In this document: in pieces, positions 1 to 8,692 of the stretch
Layout of the letters: each line of letters begins with the position of its first letter
How positions within the stretch are numbered: position 1 is the first letter of the stretch
NCBI RefSeq assembly: GCF_007858185.1
Contig: NZ_VFES01000011.1
Coordinates: 176,282-240,281, forward strand
Length of the DNA: 64,000 bases
Source: Pseudomonas grimontii
Lineage (GTDB): Bacteria > Pseudomonadota > Gammaproteobacteria > Pseudomonadales > Pseudomonadaceae
Direction: 5' to 3'
Notes under the pieces: model-generated
Database searches by the model: none
Seen by the model: the letters and a program-made list of their open reading frames with translations, nothing else
Told to the model about the DNA's origin: nothing
Translations under genes and position numbers: made by a program

Positions 1-77
1 TCGATGCGTTGGCCGGCATATTCCGGCGAGACCTCGAGCAGCTGGACGCTGGGGGTCTGGGGGGCGGTAGTCGTCAT
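1..77 (-). CDS. rluC: Ribosomal large subunit pseudouridine synthase C, N-terminal fragment
   Basis: Reading from the ATG at 77 toward the window edge gives MTTTAPQTPSVQLLEVSPEY followed by AGQRI, which resembles the start of RluC-type 23S rRNA pseudouridine synthases (the S4-like segment containing AGQRID). Only about 25 residues are present because the gene runs off the left edge. The position, divergent from rne, is the usual gammaproteobacterial arrangement and is the main support for the call. RluC modifies uridines in 23S rRNA. Nothing can be said about its catalytic domain from this fragment. Confidence 0.72.
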   Translation of the reverse strand, partial: MTTTAPQTPSVQLLEVSPEYAGQRI

Positions 78-106
78 GGCGGCGATGATAACAATTTTTT
101 ATGGAA

Positions 107-135
107 TTGAAGCACTTAATCATTGCTGCTATAGT
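107..135 (+). promoter_or_regulatory. Sigma-70 promoter of rne
   Basis: TTGAAG (107-112) and TATAGT (130-135) are separated by exactly 17 bp, close to the sigma-70 consensus. Transcription would begin near 142, giving rne a leader of nearly 700 nt. This is the best promoter-like pair in the gap between rluC and rne. Confidence 0.7.
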
Positions 136-141
136 CGCGAA

Positions 142-835
142 CGCCGCCAAAAGCGGCCGGGACAGAGGACTAGCGGCAAACTGCCGGCCCTGACCATCGC
201 AATTCATCAGGACGCGAGGCCGTCCTACGGGGCTTTCGCCACCCTGGAAGGCTCGAGATTGTAACAAGCGCAGGTGACATGAGGCCTGAAGCGAGTGCAG
301 AAAGCAGAGTGAATACTCGCGTTCTGCGCCGATATTTACGGCCAGTTCACAAAGTGCAGTCAGTCTTGAGCCGGACCACGGCGAATGCTTCGGAAACAAC
401 GCCTGTTAAGAGCTGAGTGTGAGCGCAGTCGCCCACATTCAGTCTTGTTTAGCCATGAGCGTGGACTCCCCATTGGAGAACACGGTAAATGCCAACCCGC
501 TGCGGATTCTGCGCGCGGCAGCACCCGAATTATCAGGGATACGTGTAGGGTGGAGATGCACAACCGTCGGACCGTGTAGCACTAGGCTTATATTTAGACG
601 CTTCATCTCGTCCACAGTCGCCGGTTGATTCCTCCTCCTGACCTTAGCTTTTGTTGAAGTGGTGCCTTTGTCACCACCGCTAACAAGCAGGACGCGTCCG
701 TCGCGATACCGGCCCAATTGGCCGATTTTGCTGGACACTGGAGTGGCCAACCACTCTTGACGCACCTGACACCGACCGTGAGAAGTCGTGTGTGCCGAAC
801 GCCGTTTCCGGCAGCCCGGAAACCGACGGTACAAC
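142..835 (+). promoter_or_regulatory. Long 5' untranslated leader of rne
   Basis: No convincing gene occupies this stretch; the short ORFs here look random. It holds small hairpins such as GTGGTG...CACCAC around 659-677 and GAGTGG-CCAA-CCACTC around 751-766, separated by U-rich runs. In enterobacteria the rne leader carries stem-loops that RNase E binds to feed back on its own mRNA. A similar role is inferred here only from the position, length and hairpins, not from a match to a known structure. Confidence 0.5.
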
Positions 836-3800
836 ATGAAAAGAATGCTGATTAACGCAACTCAACCCGAAGAGTTGCGTGTTGCACTGGTAGATGGCCA
901 GCGCCTCTACGACCTGGACATCGAATCCGGTGCACGCGAGCAAAAGAAGGCCAACATCTATAAAGGCCGTATTACTCGCATCGAACCAAGCCTTGAGGCT
1001 GCCTTTGTCGATTTCGGCTCCGAGCGCCACGGCTTCCTGCCCCTCAAAGAAATCTCCCGCGAATACTTCAAGAAAGCCCCCGAAGGCCGCGTGAACATCA
1101 AGGACGTCCTGAGCGAAGGCCAGGAAGTCATCGTTCAGGTCGAAAAAGAAGAACGTGGCAACAAGGGCGCAGCCCTGACCACCTTCATCAGCCTGGCCGG
1201 CCGTTACCTCGTGCTGATGCCGAACAACCCACGTGCCGGCGGCATTTCCCGTCGCATTGAAGGCGAAGAGCGCAACGAACTGCGTGAAGCGCTGAACGGC
1301 CTGATCGCCCCCGCCGACATGGGCCTGATCGTTCGTACTGCCGGCCTGGGCCGCAGCAGCGAAGAAATGCAGTGGGACCTCGACTACCTGCTGCAACTGT
1401 GGACCGCCATCAAAGAAGCGTCCCTGGATCGTTCCGCGCCGTTCCTGATCTACCAGGAAAGCAACGTGATCATCCGCGCCATCCGCGACTACCTGCGCCA
1501 GGACATCGGCGAAGTGCTGATCGACAGCGTTGAAGCCCAGGACGAAGCCCTGACTTTCATTCGCCAGGTGATGCCGCAGTACGCCAGCAAGATCAAGCTG
1601 TACGAAGACAGCGTTCCGCTGTTCAACCGTTTCCAGATCGAAAGCCAGATCGAGACCGCTTTCCAGCGTGTAGTCGAACTGCCTTCCGGCGGCTCCATCG
1701 TGATCGACCCGACCGAAGCCCTGGTGTCCATCGACATCAACTCGGCGCGCGCCACGAAGGGTAGCGACATCGAAGAAACCGCCCTGCAGACCAACCTGGA
1801 AGCGGCTGAAGAAATCGCCCGCCAGCTGCGCCTGCGTGACATCGGCGGCCTGATCGTGATCGACTTCATCGACATGACCCCAGCCAAGAACCAGCGCGCC
1901 GTGGAAGAGAAAGTCCGCGAATGCCTGGAAGCTGACCGTGCCCGCGTACAGGTCGGCCGCATCTCGCGCTTCGGCCTGCTGGAAATGTCCCGTCAGCGCC
2001 TGCGTCCCTCCCTGGGCGAGAGCAGCGGCATCGTCTGCCCGCGCTGCAACGGCACCGGCATCATCCGTGACGTTGAATCGCTGTCCCTGGCGATCCTGCG
2101 CCTGATCGAAGAAGAGGCCCTGAAAGACCGCACCGCCGAAGTCCGCGCGCAAGTGCCGATCCCGGTCGCAGCCTTCCTGCTCAACGAAAAACGCAACTCG
2201 ATCACCAAGATCGAACTGCGCACCCGTGCCCGTATCGTGATCCTGCCGAACGATCACCTCGAGACGCCGCACTTCGAAGTGCAGCGCCTGCGTGATGACA
2301 GCCCGGAAGCCCACAGCGGCCAGTCCAGCTACGAAATCGCTGCTGCCGCCGCCGAAGTGGAAGAAGTCCAGCCAGCCGCCGCGACCCGCACCCTGGTTCG
2401 CCAGGAAGCTGCCGTGAAGACCGCACCAGCGCGTGCCAACGCACCGGTGCCGGTTGAAGCTGCCGCTCCGGTTGCCGCCCCGGCCGCCCTGCCTGAGCCG
2501 AGCCTGTTCAAGGGCCTGGTGAAGTCGCTGGTCAGCCTGTTCGCCACCAAGGAAGAGCCTGCGGCACCGGTTGTGGTTGAAAAACCTGCGACCGAACGCC
2601 CGGCGCGCAACGAAGAGCGTCGTAACGGTCGCCAGCAGAGCCGTAACCGCAACGGTCGCCGTGACGAAGAGCGCAAGCCGCGTGAGGAACGTGCGCCTCG
2701 CGAAGAGCGCGCACCACGTGAAGAGCGTGCACCTCGCGAAGCGCGTGAAGAAACTCCGGCCGTAGCCCGTGAAGAACGTGCACCGCGTGAAGAGCGCGCA
2801 CCACGTACCCCACGCGCTCCGCGTGAAGATCGCAAGCCGCGTGGCGAGCGTGAAGAACGTGTGCGTGAACTGCGCGAGCCACTGGACGCCGCCCCTGCTG
2901 TTGCAGGTGCTGCAGCGGTTGCAGCCACTACCGCTGAAGAGCGCCCAGCTCGCCAGCCGCGTGAAGAGCGTGCACCACGTGAAGAGCGCCAGCCGCGCCC
3001 ACCGCGTGAAGAGCGTCAGCCACGTGCCGAGCAAGCCGCTGCCACCAGCGAAGAAGAAGTGCTGACCGGCGAAGAGCAACTGCAGGAAGACGGCCAGGAC
3101 AACGCCGAAGGCGATCGTCCACGCCGCCGCTCCCGTGGCCAGCGTCGCCGCAGCAACCGTCGTGAGCGTCAGCGTGATGCCAACGGCAATGTGATCGAGG
3201 GCTCGGAAGAGACCGGCGAGAACGCAGAAAGCGCCACCAACGTACCGACCGGTGCCGAACTGGCTGTCGGCCTGGCCGTTACCGCAGCGGTTGCCAGCTC
3301 GGTGATCAGCGCACCTGCTGAAGCCCAGGCTCACGAACAGGCTGAACGCGCGACTGCCGCTGTCGAAGAAACCGCTGCTGTAGAAACGCCAGTTGCTGAA
3401 ACCCCAGCGGTTGAAGCGCCGGTCGTTGAAGCAACTACCCCTATCGAAGCCCCAGCGGTTCCGGAAGTGGAAGTGGAAGTGGCACCGGTTCGTGACGCCC
3501 AGCCAGAAACCGAAGTGGTTGCGGTTGAACCCGCTCCGGTTGTTGAGCCTCAACCCGTGGTTGAAGCGGCCGTTGAAGCCCCGGTGGTCGAAGAAGCTGC
3601 CCCGGTAGTGCGTGAAGTTCGCGAAGAACAGACCGCCTTCCAGTGGGCTGCCGAACCTGCCGCCCCGGTTGAAGCTCCTGCGCCTGCACCGGTGGTAGAA
3701 GAAGCACCTGCGCCGGTTGCCGAAGTCGTGGTTGCCGAGCCTGCGCCAGCCGTCGAAGCTGCACCCGTGGCTGTTGAAGCACCGGTTGTTGCCGAAGCCG

Positions 3801-4057
3801 AAGCACCAGTGGTAGAAGCCGCACCGGCCAGCGCCCTGACCGAAAACGGCCGTGCGCCGAACGACCCACGTGAAGTGCGTCGTCGTCGCAAGGAAGCTGA
3901 GGCCGCCGCCGCCGCTGCTGCTGCCGCTCCAGCCGTAGTCGAAGCTGTCGAGGCACCAGCCCCGGCTGCTGAAACCGTGGTTGAGCACACTGCTGCTGAA
4001 GACGTGGTAGAGCACAAGGCCCTGGAAGCAGAACACGAGCCTAAACCCCTCGCCTGA
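836..4057 (+). CDS. rne: Ribonuclease E
   Basis: Endoribonuclease that initiates mRNA decay, matures rRNA and tRNA and scaffolds the degradosome at the inner membrane. The product is 1073 residues. The N-terminal half opens MKRMLINATQPEELRVALVD, then an S1 RNA-binding segment (about 35-120) and the catalytic DNase-I-like region containing VSIDINSARAT. The Zn-link motif CPRCNGTG follows at about 400. The C-terminal half is low complexity: repeated Arg/Glu units (APREERAPREERAPREERAP type) around 620-760 that would bind RNA, then Ala/Val/Pro/Glu-rich sequence. A GTG lies in frame 16 codons upstream, but the ATG at 836 gives the canonical MKRMLINA start. Followed by a strong terminator. Confidence 0.97.
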   Translation: MKRMLINATQPEELRVALVDGQRLYDLDIESGAREQKKANIYKGRITRIEPSLEAAFVDFGSERHGFLPLKEISREYFKKAPEGRVNIKDVLSEGQEVIVQVEKEERGNKGAALTTFISLAGRYLVLMPNNPRAGGISRRIEGEERNELREALNGLIAPADMGLIVRTAGLGRSSEEMQWDLDYLLQLWTAIKEASLDRSAPFLIYQESNVIIRAIRDYLRQDIGEVLIDSVEAQDEALTFIRQVMPQYASKIKLYEDSVPLFNRFQIESQIETAFQRVVELPSGGSIVIDPTEALVSIDINSARATKGSDIEETALQTNLEAAEEIARQLRLRDIGGLIVIDFIDMTPAKNQRAVEEKVRECLEADRARVQVGRISRFGLLEMSRQRLRPSLGESSGIVCPRCNGTGIIRDVESLSLAILRLIEEEALKDRTAEVRAQVPIPVAAFLLNEKRNSITKIELRTRARIVILPNDHLETPHFEVQRLRDDSPEAHSGQSSYEIAAAAAEVEEVQPAAATRTLVRQEAAVKTAPARANAPVPVEAAAPVAAPAALPEPSLFKGLVKSLVSLFATKEEPAAPVVVEKPATERPARNEERRNGRQQSRNRNGRRDEERKPREERAPREERAPREERAPREAREETPAVAREERAPREERAPRTPRAPREDRKPRGEREERVRELREPLDAAPAVAGAAAVAATTAEERPARQPREERAPREERQPRPPREERQPRAEQAAATSEEEVLTGEEQLQEDGQDNAEGDRPRRRSRGQRRRSNRRERQRDANGNVIEGSEETGENAESATNVPTGAELAVGLAVTAAVASSVISAPAEAQAHEQAERATAAVEETAAVETPVAETPAVEAPVVEATTPIEAPAVPEVEVEVAPVRDAQPETEVVAVEPAPVVEPQPVVEAAVEAPVVEEAAPVVREVREEQTAFQWAAEPAAPVEAPAPAPVVEEAPAPVAEVVVAEPAPAVEAAPVAVEAPVVAEAEAPVVEAAPASALTENGRAPNDPREVRRRRKEAEAAAAAAAAAPAVVEAVEAPAPAAETVVEHTAAEDVVEHKALEAEHEPKPLA

Positions 4058-4071
4058 TTCCATCAGCCACT

Positions 4072-4109
4072 AAAAAGCCCCGCCTGAGTGATCAGGCGGG
4101 GCTTTTTTA
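4072..4109 (+). terminator. Rho-independent terminator of rne
   Basis: AGCCCCGCCTGA pairs with TCAGGCGGGGCT around a GTGA loop and is followed by six or more T. An A-run on the other side means it could also act on minus-strand transcripts coming from the xdhC/mobA-like pair. Confidence 0.9.
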
Positions 4110-4133
4110 TACCGATCTCGAAAACAGCGAAGA

Positions 4134-4727
4134 TCAAATTGAGTCCGCGCTAAAACTTAACTGTTTCGGCAGATCTACATCCCACAGAACACCCGCATCT
4201 TCTACCTGCACTTCCCGCACCGTGGCGCATGTGAACAATGACTTGCCTCCACGGTCACCGGTCAGCGCCATCAAGCGTGGACCAAAAGCACGACCAAAGG
4301 CCACCGGATGCCCATATTCACCCGCCTGCACCGGCACGCTGATGCCCCCGTCCTCCAGCGCTTCAACCACCCGCTCAATGCTGGATGTTTGGATAAACGG
4401 CATATCCCCCAAGACCACCAGCCAGCCATCCGCCGACGCACTGGCCGCTACGGCTGCGGCGATACTTTCCCCCATGCCGGCCGACTGCAGCAGCAAGACC
4501 TGGCAGCCGTGTGCCTCGGCCAACCGAATGACCTCCGTGCGATCCGGCGAGGTCACCAGCCAGCGTTCCGCCAGGCTATCCGGCAAACTCACCAACACCT
4601 GCTCGATCACCGGACGCATCACGCCATCACGGCCCACGCAATCGGCGAGCAACTTATCCTGGTCAGCCCCCGCCTCGGCTCTGAACCGGCTACCCCGCCC
4701 TGCTGCCAAGACAATCGCCGCCGGCAT
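4134..4727 (-). CDS. MobA-like / MocA-like nucleotidyltransferase (molybdenum cofactor cytidylyl- or guanylyltransferase family)
   Basis: 197 residues with the NTP-transferase signature LAAGRGSRF at residues 7-15 and a GDMPFI motif near 108-113 that binds the metal-nucleotide. Such proteins attach CMP or GMP to molybdopterin. Translationally coupled to the upstream xdhC gene: the stop TAA of xdhC and this ATG overlap as TAATG at 4725-4729. Pairing with XdhC points to maturation of a xanthine-oxidase-type molybdoenzyme (MocA-like rather than bis-MGD-forming MobA), but the target enzyme is not in the window. The nucleotide specificity cannot be read from sequence alone. Confidence 0.82.
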   Translation of the reverse strand: MPAAIVLAAGRGSRFRAEAGADQDKLLADCVGRDGVMRPVIEQVLVSLPDSLAERWLVTSPDRTEVIRLAEAHGCQVLLLQSAGMGESIAAAVAASASADGWLVVLGDMPFIQTSSIERVVEALEDGGISVPVQAGEYGHPVAFGRAFGPRLMALTGDRGGKSLFTCATVREVQVEDAGVLWDVDLPKQLSFSADSI

Positions 4728-5713
4728 TACTCGGCGACCACTGGCAGGGGCTTTTTCTGCATCGGCGCCACGCCGTTCTTGATCGCGACAATCTCCGCCA
4801 TCAACGACAAGGCAATCTCCGACGGCGTATGACTCCCGATATGCAGGCCAATCGGCCCATGTAAACGCGCAATTGCGTCCGTCGACAAACCCAGCGCCGC
4901 CAGATTCTCGCGACGCTTCTGGCTATTGACCCGCGACCCCAGCGCGCCGATGTAGAAGGCGCTGGAGTTCAGCGCCGTCAGCAACGCCATATCGTCAAGG
5001 CGCGGATCATGGGTCAGGCAGACAATGGCCGTGCGCTCGTCGGTCTGGATATTCAGCACCGCCTCATCAGGCATACCCGGCACGAAGCGGCCGTGCTGTT
5101 CTTCCCAGCCGTAGACAAACTCGCTGCGCGGATCGCATATCAACACTTCGAAATCCAGCAAGCGCGCCATTTCCGCCACGTAGCGCGACAGCTGCCCGGC
5201 GCCGATCAACAACAGGCGCCAGCGCGGGCCGTAGATAGCCCGCAGGCGTTCGCCATCGAAAGTGACTACATCGGTCTTGTTCGCACTGCTCAACGTGACT
5301 TCGCCGGAGACCAGGTCCAGCTCCCGCGCGACAATTTCATGCGCCTCGCAACGCTCCAGCAACTGCGCCACCCAGGTCCAGTCGTCTACCCGCTCCTCGG
5401 TCAAGCGCAGCGTGCCGCCGCACGGCAAGCCGAAACGCGCCGCCTCATCGCGAGTCACGCCGTAGGTCACCAACTGCACCGGCGGCCCATCATGCATCAG
5501 GCGGCCATCCTGCAAGCGGGCGATCAAGTCGTCCTCGATGCAGCCGCCGGACACAGAACCAATCACCACGCCATCCCCCCGCAACGCCAACATGGCACCC
5601 GGTGGACGCGGCGCACTGCCCCACGTCTGGACAACGCTATACAACACCACCTGCTGCCCCGCACGGCGCCATTCGAGCACGCTGCGCAGGACATTCAAAT
5701 CAACACTGTCCAT
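4727..5713 (-). CDS. XdhC/CoxI-family molybdoenzyme maturation factor
   Basis: 328 residues. The N-terminal XdhC/CoxI segment contains TWGSAPRPPGAMLAL and SGGCIEDD; a GLPCGGTLRL loop follows near 95-104. The C-terminal half is a Rossmann-like domain with LLIGAGQLSRYVAEMA and ends in HIGSHTPSEIALSLMAEIVA. XdhC proteins bind molybdenum cofactor and help insert its sulfurated form into xanthine dehydrogenase and relatives. A strong AGGAGGA ribosome site precedes the ATG at 5713. Followed in an overlapping pair by the MobA-like nucleotidyltransferase. No oxidase or dehydrogenase subunit genes adjoin it here. Confidence 0.87.
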   Translation of the reverse strand: MDSVDLNVLRSVLEWRRAGQQVVLYSVVQTWGSAPRPPGAMLALRGDGVVIGSVSGGCIEDDLIARLQDGRLMHDGPPVQLVTYGVTRDEAARFGLPCGGTLRLTEERVDDWTWVAQLLERCEAHEIVARELDLVSGEVTLSSANKTDVVTFDGERLRAIYGPRWRLLLIGAGQLSRYVAEMARLLDFEVLICDPRSEFVYGWEEQHGRFVPGMPDEAVLNIQTDERTAIVCLTHDPRLDDMALLTALNSSAFYIGALGSRVNSQKRRENLAALGLSTDAIARLHGPIGLHIGSHTPSEIALSLMAEIVAIKNGVAPMQKKPLPVVAE

Positions 5714-5816
5714 AAATCCTCCTGCACGTCTGCGCTTGGAACGTACTGCGTGACGCGAATTTCATCGAGTCACTGACTGTAAGTCAAAATATTCGAAAAA
5801 AGTAATCCCACAGAAA

Positions 5817-5849
5817 CGCAAACGCCCCGAACCAGTCGGGGCGTTTGCG
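5817..5849 (-). terminator. Hairpin terminator downstream of dctA
   Basis: A perfect 14-bp stem, CGCAAACGCCCCGA with TCGGGGCGTTTGCG around a 5-nt loop, sits 35 bp after the dctA stop. The T-run is weak on both strands, so it may act as a decay-blocking stem as much as a terminator. Confidence 0.6.
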
Positions 5850-5884
5850 GATAGCTGTCAGCGTGGGGTCACGCCATCAGCGGC

Positions 5885-7216
5885 TTACTTGATCACGGGT
5901 GCCGGGCCTTCGGCCACGCCCAGATCATCTTCTTCACGGGTGTCGGAGATACCGCGACCACCGGATGCCAGCTCGCTGGCCAACTGGTCGGTGTCCAGTT
6001 CCTTGACCCACTTGGCCACAACGAGGGTGGCAACGGCGTTACCCACCAGGTTGGTCAGCGCACGGGCTTCGGACATGAAACGGTCGATACCCAGGATCAG
6101 CGCCAGGCCGGCAACCGGCAGGTGGCCTACGGCCGACAGGGTCGCAGCCAGTACGATGAAGCCACTGCCGGTCACGCCGGCAGCGCCTTTGGAGGACAGC
6201 AGCAGCACCAGCAGCAGGGTGATCTGGTGGGTGATATCCATGTGGGTGTCAGTCGCCTGGGCGATGAACACGGCAGCCATGGTCAGGTAGATCGAGGTAC
6301 CGTCGAGGTTGAAGGAGTAGCCGGTCGGGATCACCAGGCCTACTACGGATTTCTTCGCGCCCAGACGCTCCATCTTGATCAGCATGCGTGGCAGTGCGGA
6401 TTCGGAGGAGGACGTACCCAGAACGATCAGCAGCTCTTCACGGATGTAGCGGATCAGTTTCAGCACGCTGAAACCGTGAGCGCGGCAGATGGCGCCGAGC
6501 ACCACGACCACGAACAGGACGCAGGTGATGTAGAAACAGATCATCAGCTGGCCCAGTTGCACCAGCGAGCCCACACCGTAGGCACCGATGGTGAACGCCA
6601 TGGCACCCAGGGCGCCGATTGGCGCGAGCTTCATGATCATGTTGATGATGTTGAACATCACGTGGGCGAAGCGGTCGATGAAGTCCAGCACCGGCTTGCC
6701 GTAGGCACCCAGGCGATGCAGGGCGAAACCGAAGATCACCGAGAACATCAGCACTTGCAGGATGTCGCCGTTGGCGAAGGCGCCGACGATGGTGTTCGGA
6801 ATGACGTTGAGGATAAAGCCGACAATGCTCTGGTCTTTACCGGCAGTGACGTAGGCTGCCACTTTGGAGGCGTCCAGGGTCGCTACGTCGATGTGCATGC
6901 CGGCACCCGGTTGCACAACGTTGACCACGACCAGGCCGATCAGCAGGGCGATGGTAGACACAATTTCGAAGTACAGCAGCGCGTAGCCGCCGGTTTTGCC
7001 GACCGATTTCATGCTTTGCATGCCGGCGATGCCGCTGACAACGGTGCAGAAGATGATCGGGGCGATGACCATTTTGATCAGCTTGATGAAGCCGTCACCC
7101 AGTGGCTTGAGCGCCACACCGGTCTGCGGGTAGAAGTGACCGAGCAAAATACCGATAACGATTGCAACGATCACCTGGAAATACAGGGATTTGTAGATTG
7201 GCTGACGAGTCGTCAT
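5885..7216 (-). CDS. dctA: C4-dicarboxylate transport protein DctA
   Basis: 443-residue inner-membrane symporter of the DAACS family, importing succinate, fumarate and malate with protons or sodium. The sequence shows many hydrophobic helices, the serine-rich hairpin GTSSSESALPRML and the substrate/cation motif NLDGTSIY, as in DctA. The ORF extends 18 codons further upstream, but MTTRQPIYKSLYFQ at 7216 has a GAGGA ribosome site about 8 nt before it and fits the family. A sigma-54 promoter lies 124 nt upstream of the ATG (predicted start near 7340), consistent with DctB/DctD-type control. Confidence 0.95.
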   Translation of the reverse strand: MTTRQPIYKSLYFQVIVAIVIGILLGHFYPQTGVALKPLGDGFIKLIKMVIAPIIFCTVVSGIAGMQSMKSVGKTGGYALLYFEIVSTIALLIGLVVVNVVQPGAGMHIDVATLDASKVAAYVTAGKDQSIVGFILNVIPNTIVGAFANGDILQVLMFSVIFGFALHRLGAYGKPVLDFIDRFAHVMFNIINMIMKLAPIGALGAMAFTIGAYGVGSLVQLGQLMICFYITCVLFVVVVLGAICRAHGFSVLKLIRYIREELLIVLGTSSSESALPRMLIKMERLGAKKSVVGLVIPTGYSFNLDGTSIYLTMAAVFIAQATDTHMDITHQITLLLVLLLSSKGAAGVTGSGFIVLAATLSAVGHLPVAGLALILGIDRFMSEARALTNLVGNAVATLVVAKWVKELDTDQLASELASGGRGISDTREEDDLGVAEGPAPVIK

Positions 7217-7242
7217 TGCAAAATTCCTCAATCGTCCCGTGT

Positions 7243-7256
7243 GGCAAATATCCGCC
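7243..7256. promoter_or_regulatory. Degenerate copy of the GGCGGATATCCGCC palindrome in the dctA leader
   Basis: GGCAAATATCCGCC matches one arm of the two perfect or near-perfect palindromes at 7445-7499. It lies between the predicted dctA transcription start and its ribosome site, where bound protein could block elongation or translation. Role inferred. Confidence 0.4.
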
Positions 7257-7351
7257 ATTGCCCACGGCACTTGAATTGCGAACCCTCCTGCACTGGAGGG
7301 ATTTGTTGTTTGCGAAGCCTGTAGGACCAGGCCTGCGCTGTAATCCTTATC

Positions 7352-7368
7352 GCAAACGCCGTGCCACT
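7352..7368 (-). promoter_or_regulatory. Sigma-54 promoter of dctA
   Basis: On the minus strand AGTGGCACGGCGTTTGC matches TGGCAC-N5-TTGC with the required GG-N10-GC spacing. Start predicted near 7340. Confidence 0.75.
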
Positions 7369-7444
7369 TTGCTGAAAACCCCTGAAGGCCTTAAGACATC
7401 AGGGCTGCGGATTTTAAAGCACCCTCCAAAGTGCCGAGCCCACT

Positions 7445-7499
7445 GGCGGATTTCCGCCGCACTGCCCAATCCCGTCCTACAATTTGGCGGATATCCGCC
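7445..7499. promoter_or_regulatory. Pair of GGCGGAT(A/T)TCCGCC palindromes, probable activator sites for dctA
   Basis: GGCGGATTTCCGCC at 7445-7458 and the perfect palindrome GGCGGATATCCGCC at 7486-7499 are 41 bp apart centre to centre. They lie about 105-160 bp upstream of the predicted sigma-54 start of dctA, the usual distance for an enhancer-binding protein such as DctD. They also lie directly in front of the divergent AraC-family gene, so its product is an alternative binder. Confidence 0.55.
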
Positions 7500-7555
7500 T
7501 TGTCGCCCTGCCAGGTGATGACTACCATCCGCCATTCCATGGACGAGGGCCCCGC

Positions 7556-8554
7556 ATGCGTGAACGTACCATCGCCAGTCATTACGCCCGGGCGGCCCTC
7601 GGCGGTGCGCGTCGAGCCGGATACGACTATTCGGGCTTGTTGCAACAGCTGGGCATCACCCCGGAACTGTTGACCGAACCCCGCGCACGCATTGCACCCG
7701 AGCAATTTACCCGGCTGCTGCAAATGCTCTGGCTGGCTCTGGACGATGAGTACCTGGGGTTCGCCGACGGCCCGAGCAAACGCGGCACCTTCGCCATGAT
7801 GTGCCATGCGCTGATCCACTGCCGCACCCTGGAGAAGGCTCTGGAACGCGGCTTATTATTTTATAGCCTATTCCCACAAGGTCCGCGCTGGCAGCTGACA
7901 CGGGAAGGCGAAATGGCCCGCTTGAGCCTGGATGATTCTCAACTGTGGGACCCGGATCACTTCCTCAGCGAATGCCTGCTGGTGATCTGGCACCGCCTGG
8001 GCAGTTGGCTGATCGGCCAGCGCATTCGTTTGCACCAGGCCACGTTCAGTTACCCGATGCCGGCCCACGCCGCTGAATATGACCTGCTGTTTCCCTGTGC
8101 CCAGGTGTTCGGTGCGCCGAACAGCAGCCTGGTGTTTCCCGCCCGCTACCTGAGCCTGCCGCTGTTGCAGGACGAGCGCACCCTCAAGCATTTCCTTGAG
8201 CGTTCCCCCGCCGACCTGCTGTCACGCCCGGATGAAGGCGACAGTTTGAGCAGCCAGTTGCGACGCTTGTTAAGCCGCGACCGCACACCTTGGCCAGACC
8301 TGGAAGCCGTCGCCCAGCACTTGCACGTCAGCCCGCAAACCCTGCGCCGACATTTGCGCGAAGAAGGCACCAGCTTTCAGGCACTCAAGGATGAGTTGCG
8401 GCGGGACATCGCCATCTACCACCTGGGGCGGGCGGATTTGTCCTTGCTGGAGATCGCCGAGCAATTGGGGTTCTCCGAACCGTCGGCGTTTCATCGGGCG
8501 TTCAAGAAGTGGACGGGGCTGACACCCGGGGCCTATCGGGCGCAGCAGAGTTAG
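7556..8554 (+). CDS. AraC-family transcriptional regulator (arabinose-binding-like N-terminus)
   Basis: 332 residues counting from MRERTIASHYARAALGGARR; an in-frame ATG 24 codons upstream overlaps the palindrome at 7486-7499 and is less likely. The N-terminal ~200 residues resemble the Arabinose_bd domain of OruR/ArgR-like AraC regulators. The C-terminus has the two helix-turn-helix motifs: DLEAVAQHLHVSPQTLRRHL and ISLLEIAEQLGFSEPSAFHR-type sequence ending FKKWTGLTPGAYR. Divergent from dctA, which suggests but does not prove a link to dicarboxylate or related carbon use. The inducer is unknown. Confidence 0.88.
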   Translation: MRERTIASHYARAALGGARRAGYDYSGLLQQLGITPELLTEPRARIAPEQFTRLLQMLWLALDDEYLGFADGPSKRGTFAMMCHALIHCRTLEKALERGLLFYSLFPQGPRWQLTREGEMARLSLDDSQLWDPDHFLSECLLVIWHRLGSWLIGQRIRLHQATFSYPMPAHAAEYDLLFPCAQVFGAPNSSLVFPARYLSLPLLQDERTLKHFLERSPADLLSRPDEGDSLSSQLRRLLSRDRTPWPDLEAVAQHLHVSPQTLRRHLREEGTSFQALKDELRRDIAIYHLGRADLSLLEIAEQLGFSEPSAFHRAFKKWTGLTPGAYRAQQS

Positions 8555-8575
8555 CGCTGCGTCGTTTGTGAGGGC

Positions 8576-8674
8576 CTCATCGGGGGCAAGCCCCCTCCCA
8601 CCTTTGACGGTGTTTACAAAGTTTGATGTGCGAATAAATTCAAGATGTGGGAGGGGGCTTGCCCCCGATAGGGC
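8576..8674. repeat. REPIN (two inverted REP units)
   Basis: CATCGGGGGCAAGCCCCCTC at 8578-8597 and its inverted partner GGGAGGGGGCTTGCCCCCGA at 8649-8668 flank about 45 bp of unrelated sequence. It lies between the convergent ends of the AraC-family gene and phoQ. Confidence 0.9.
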
Positions 8675-8692
8675 CAGCCCAGCCACTAAAGA

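Noticed and set aside
680..4063. 1127-codon open frame antisense to rne
   Set aside because: It mirrors rne codon bias; composition is low complexity (Phe, Gly, Arg, His runs) and there is no ribosome site or family match.
6122..7324. 400-codon frame antisense to dctA
   Set aside because: Asp/His/Gln-rich shadow translation with no family resemblance.
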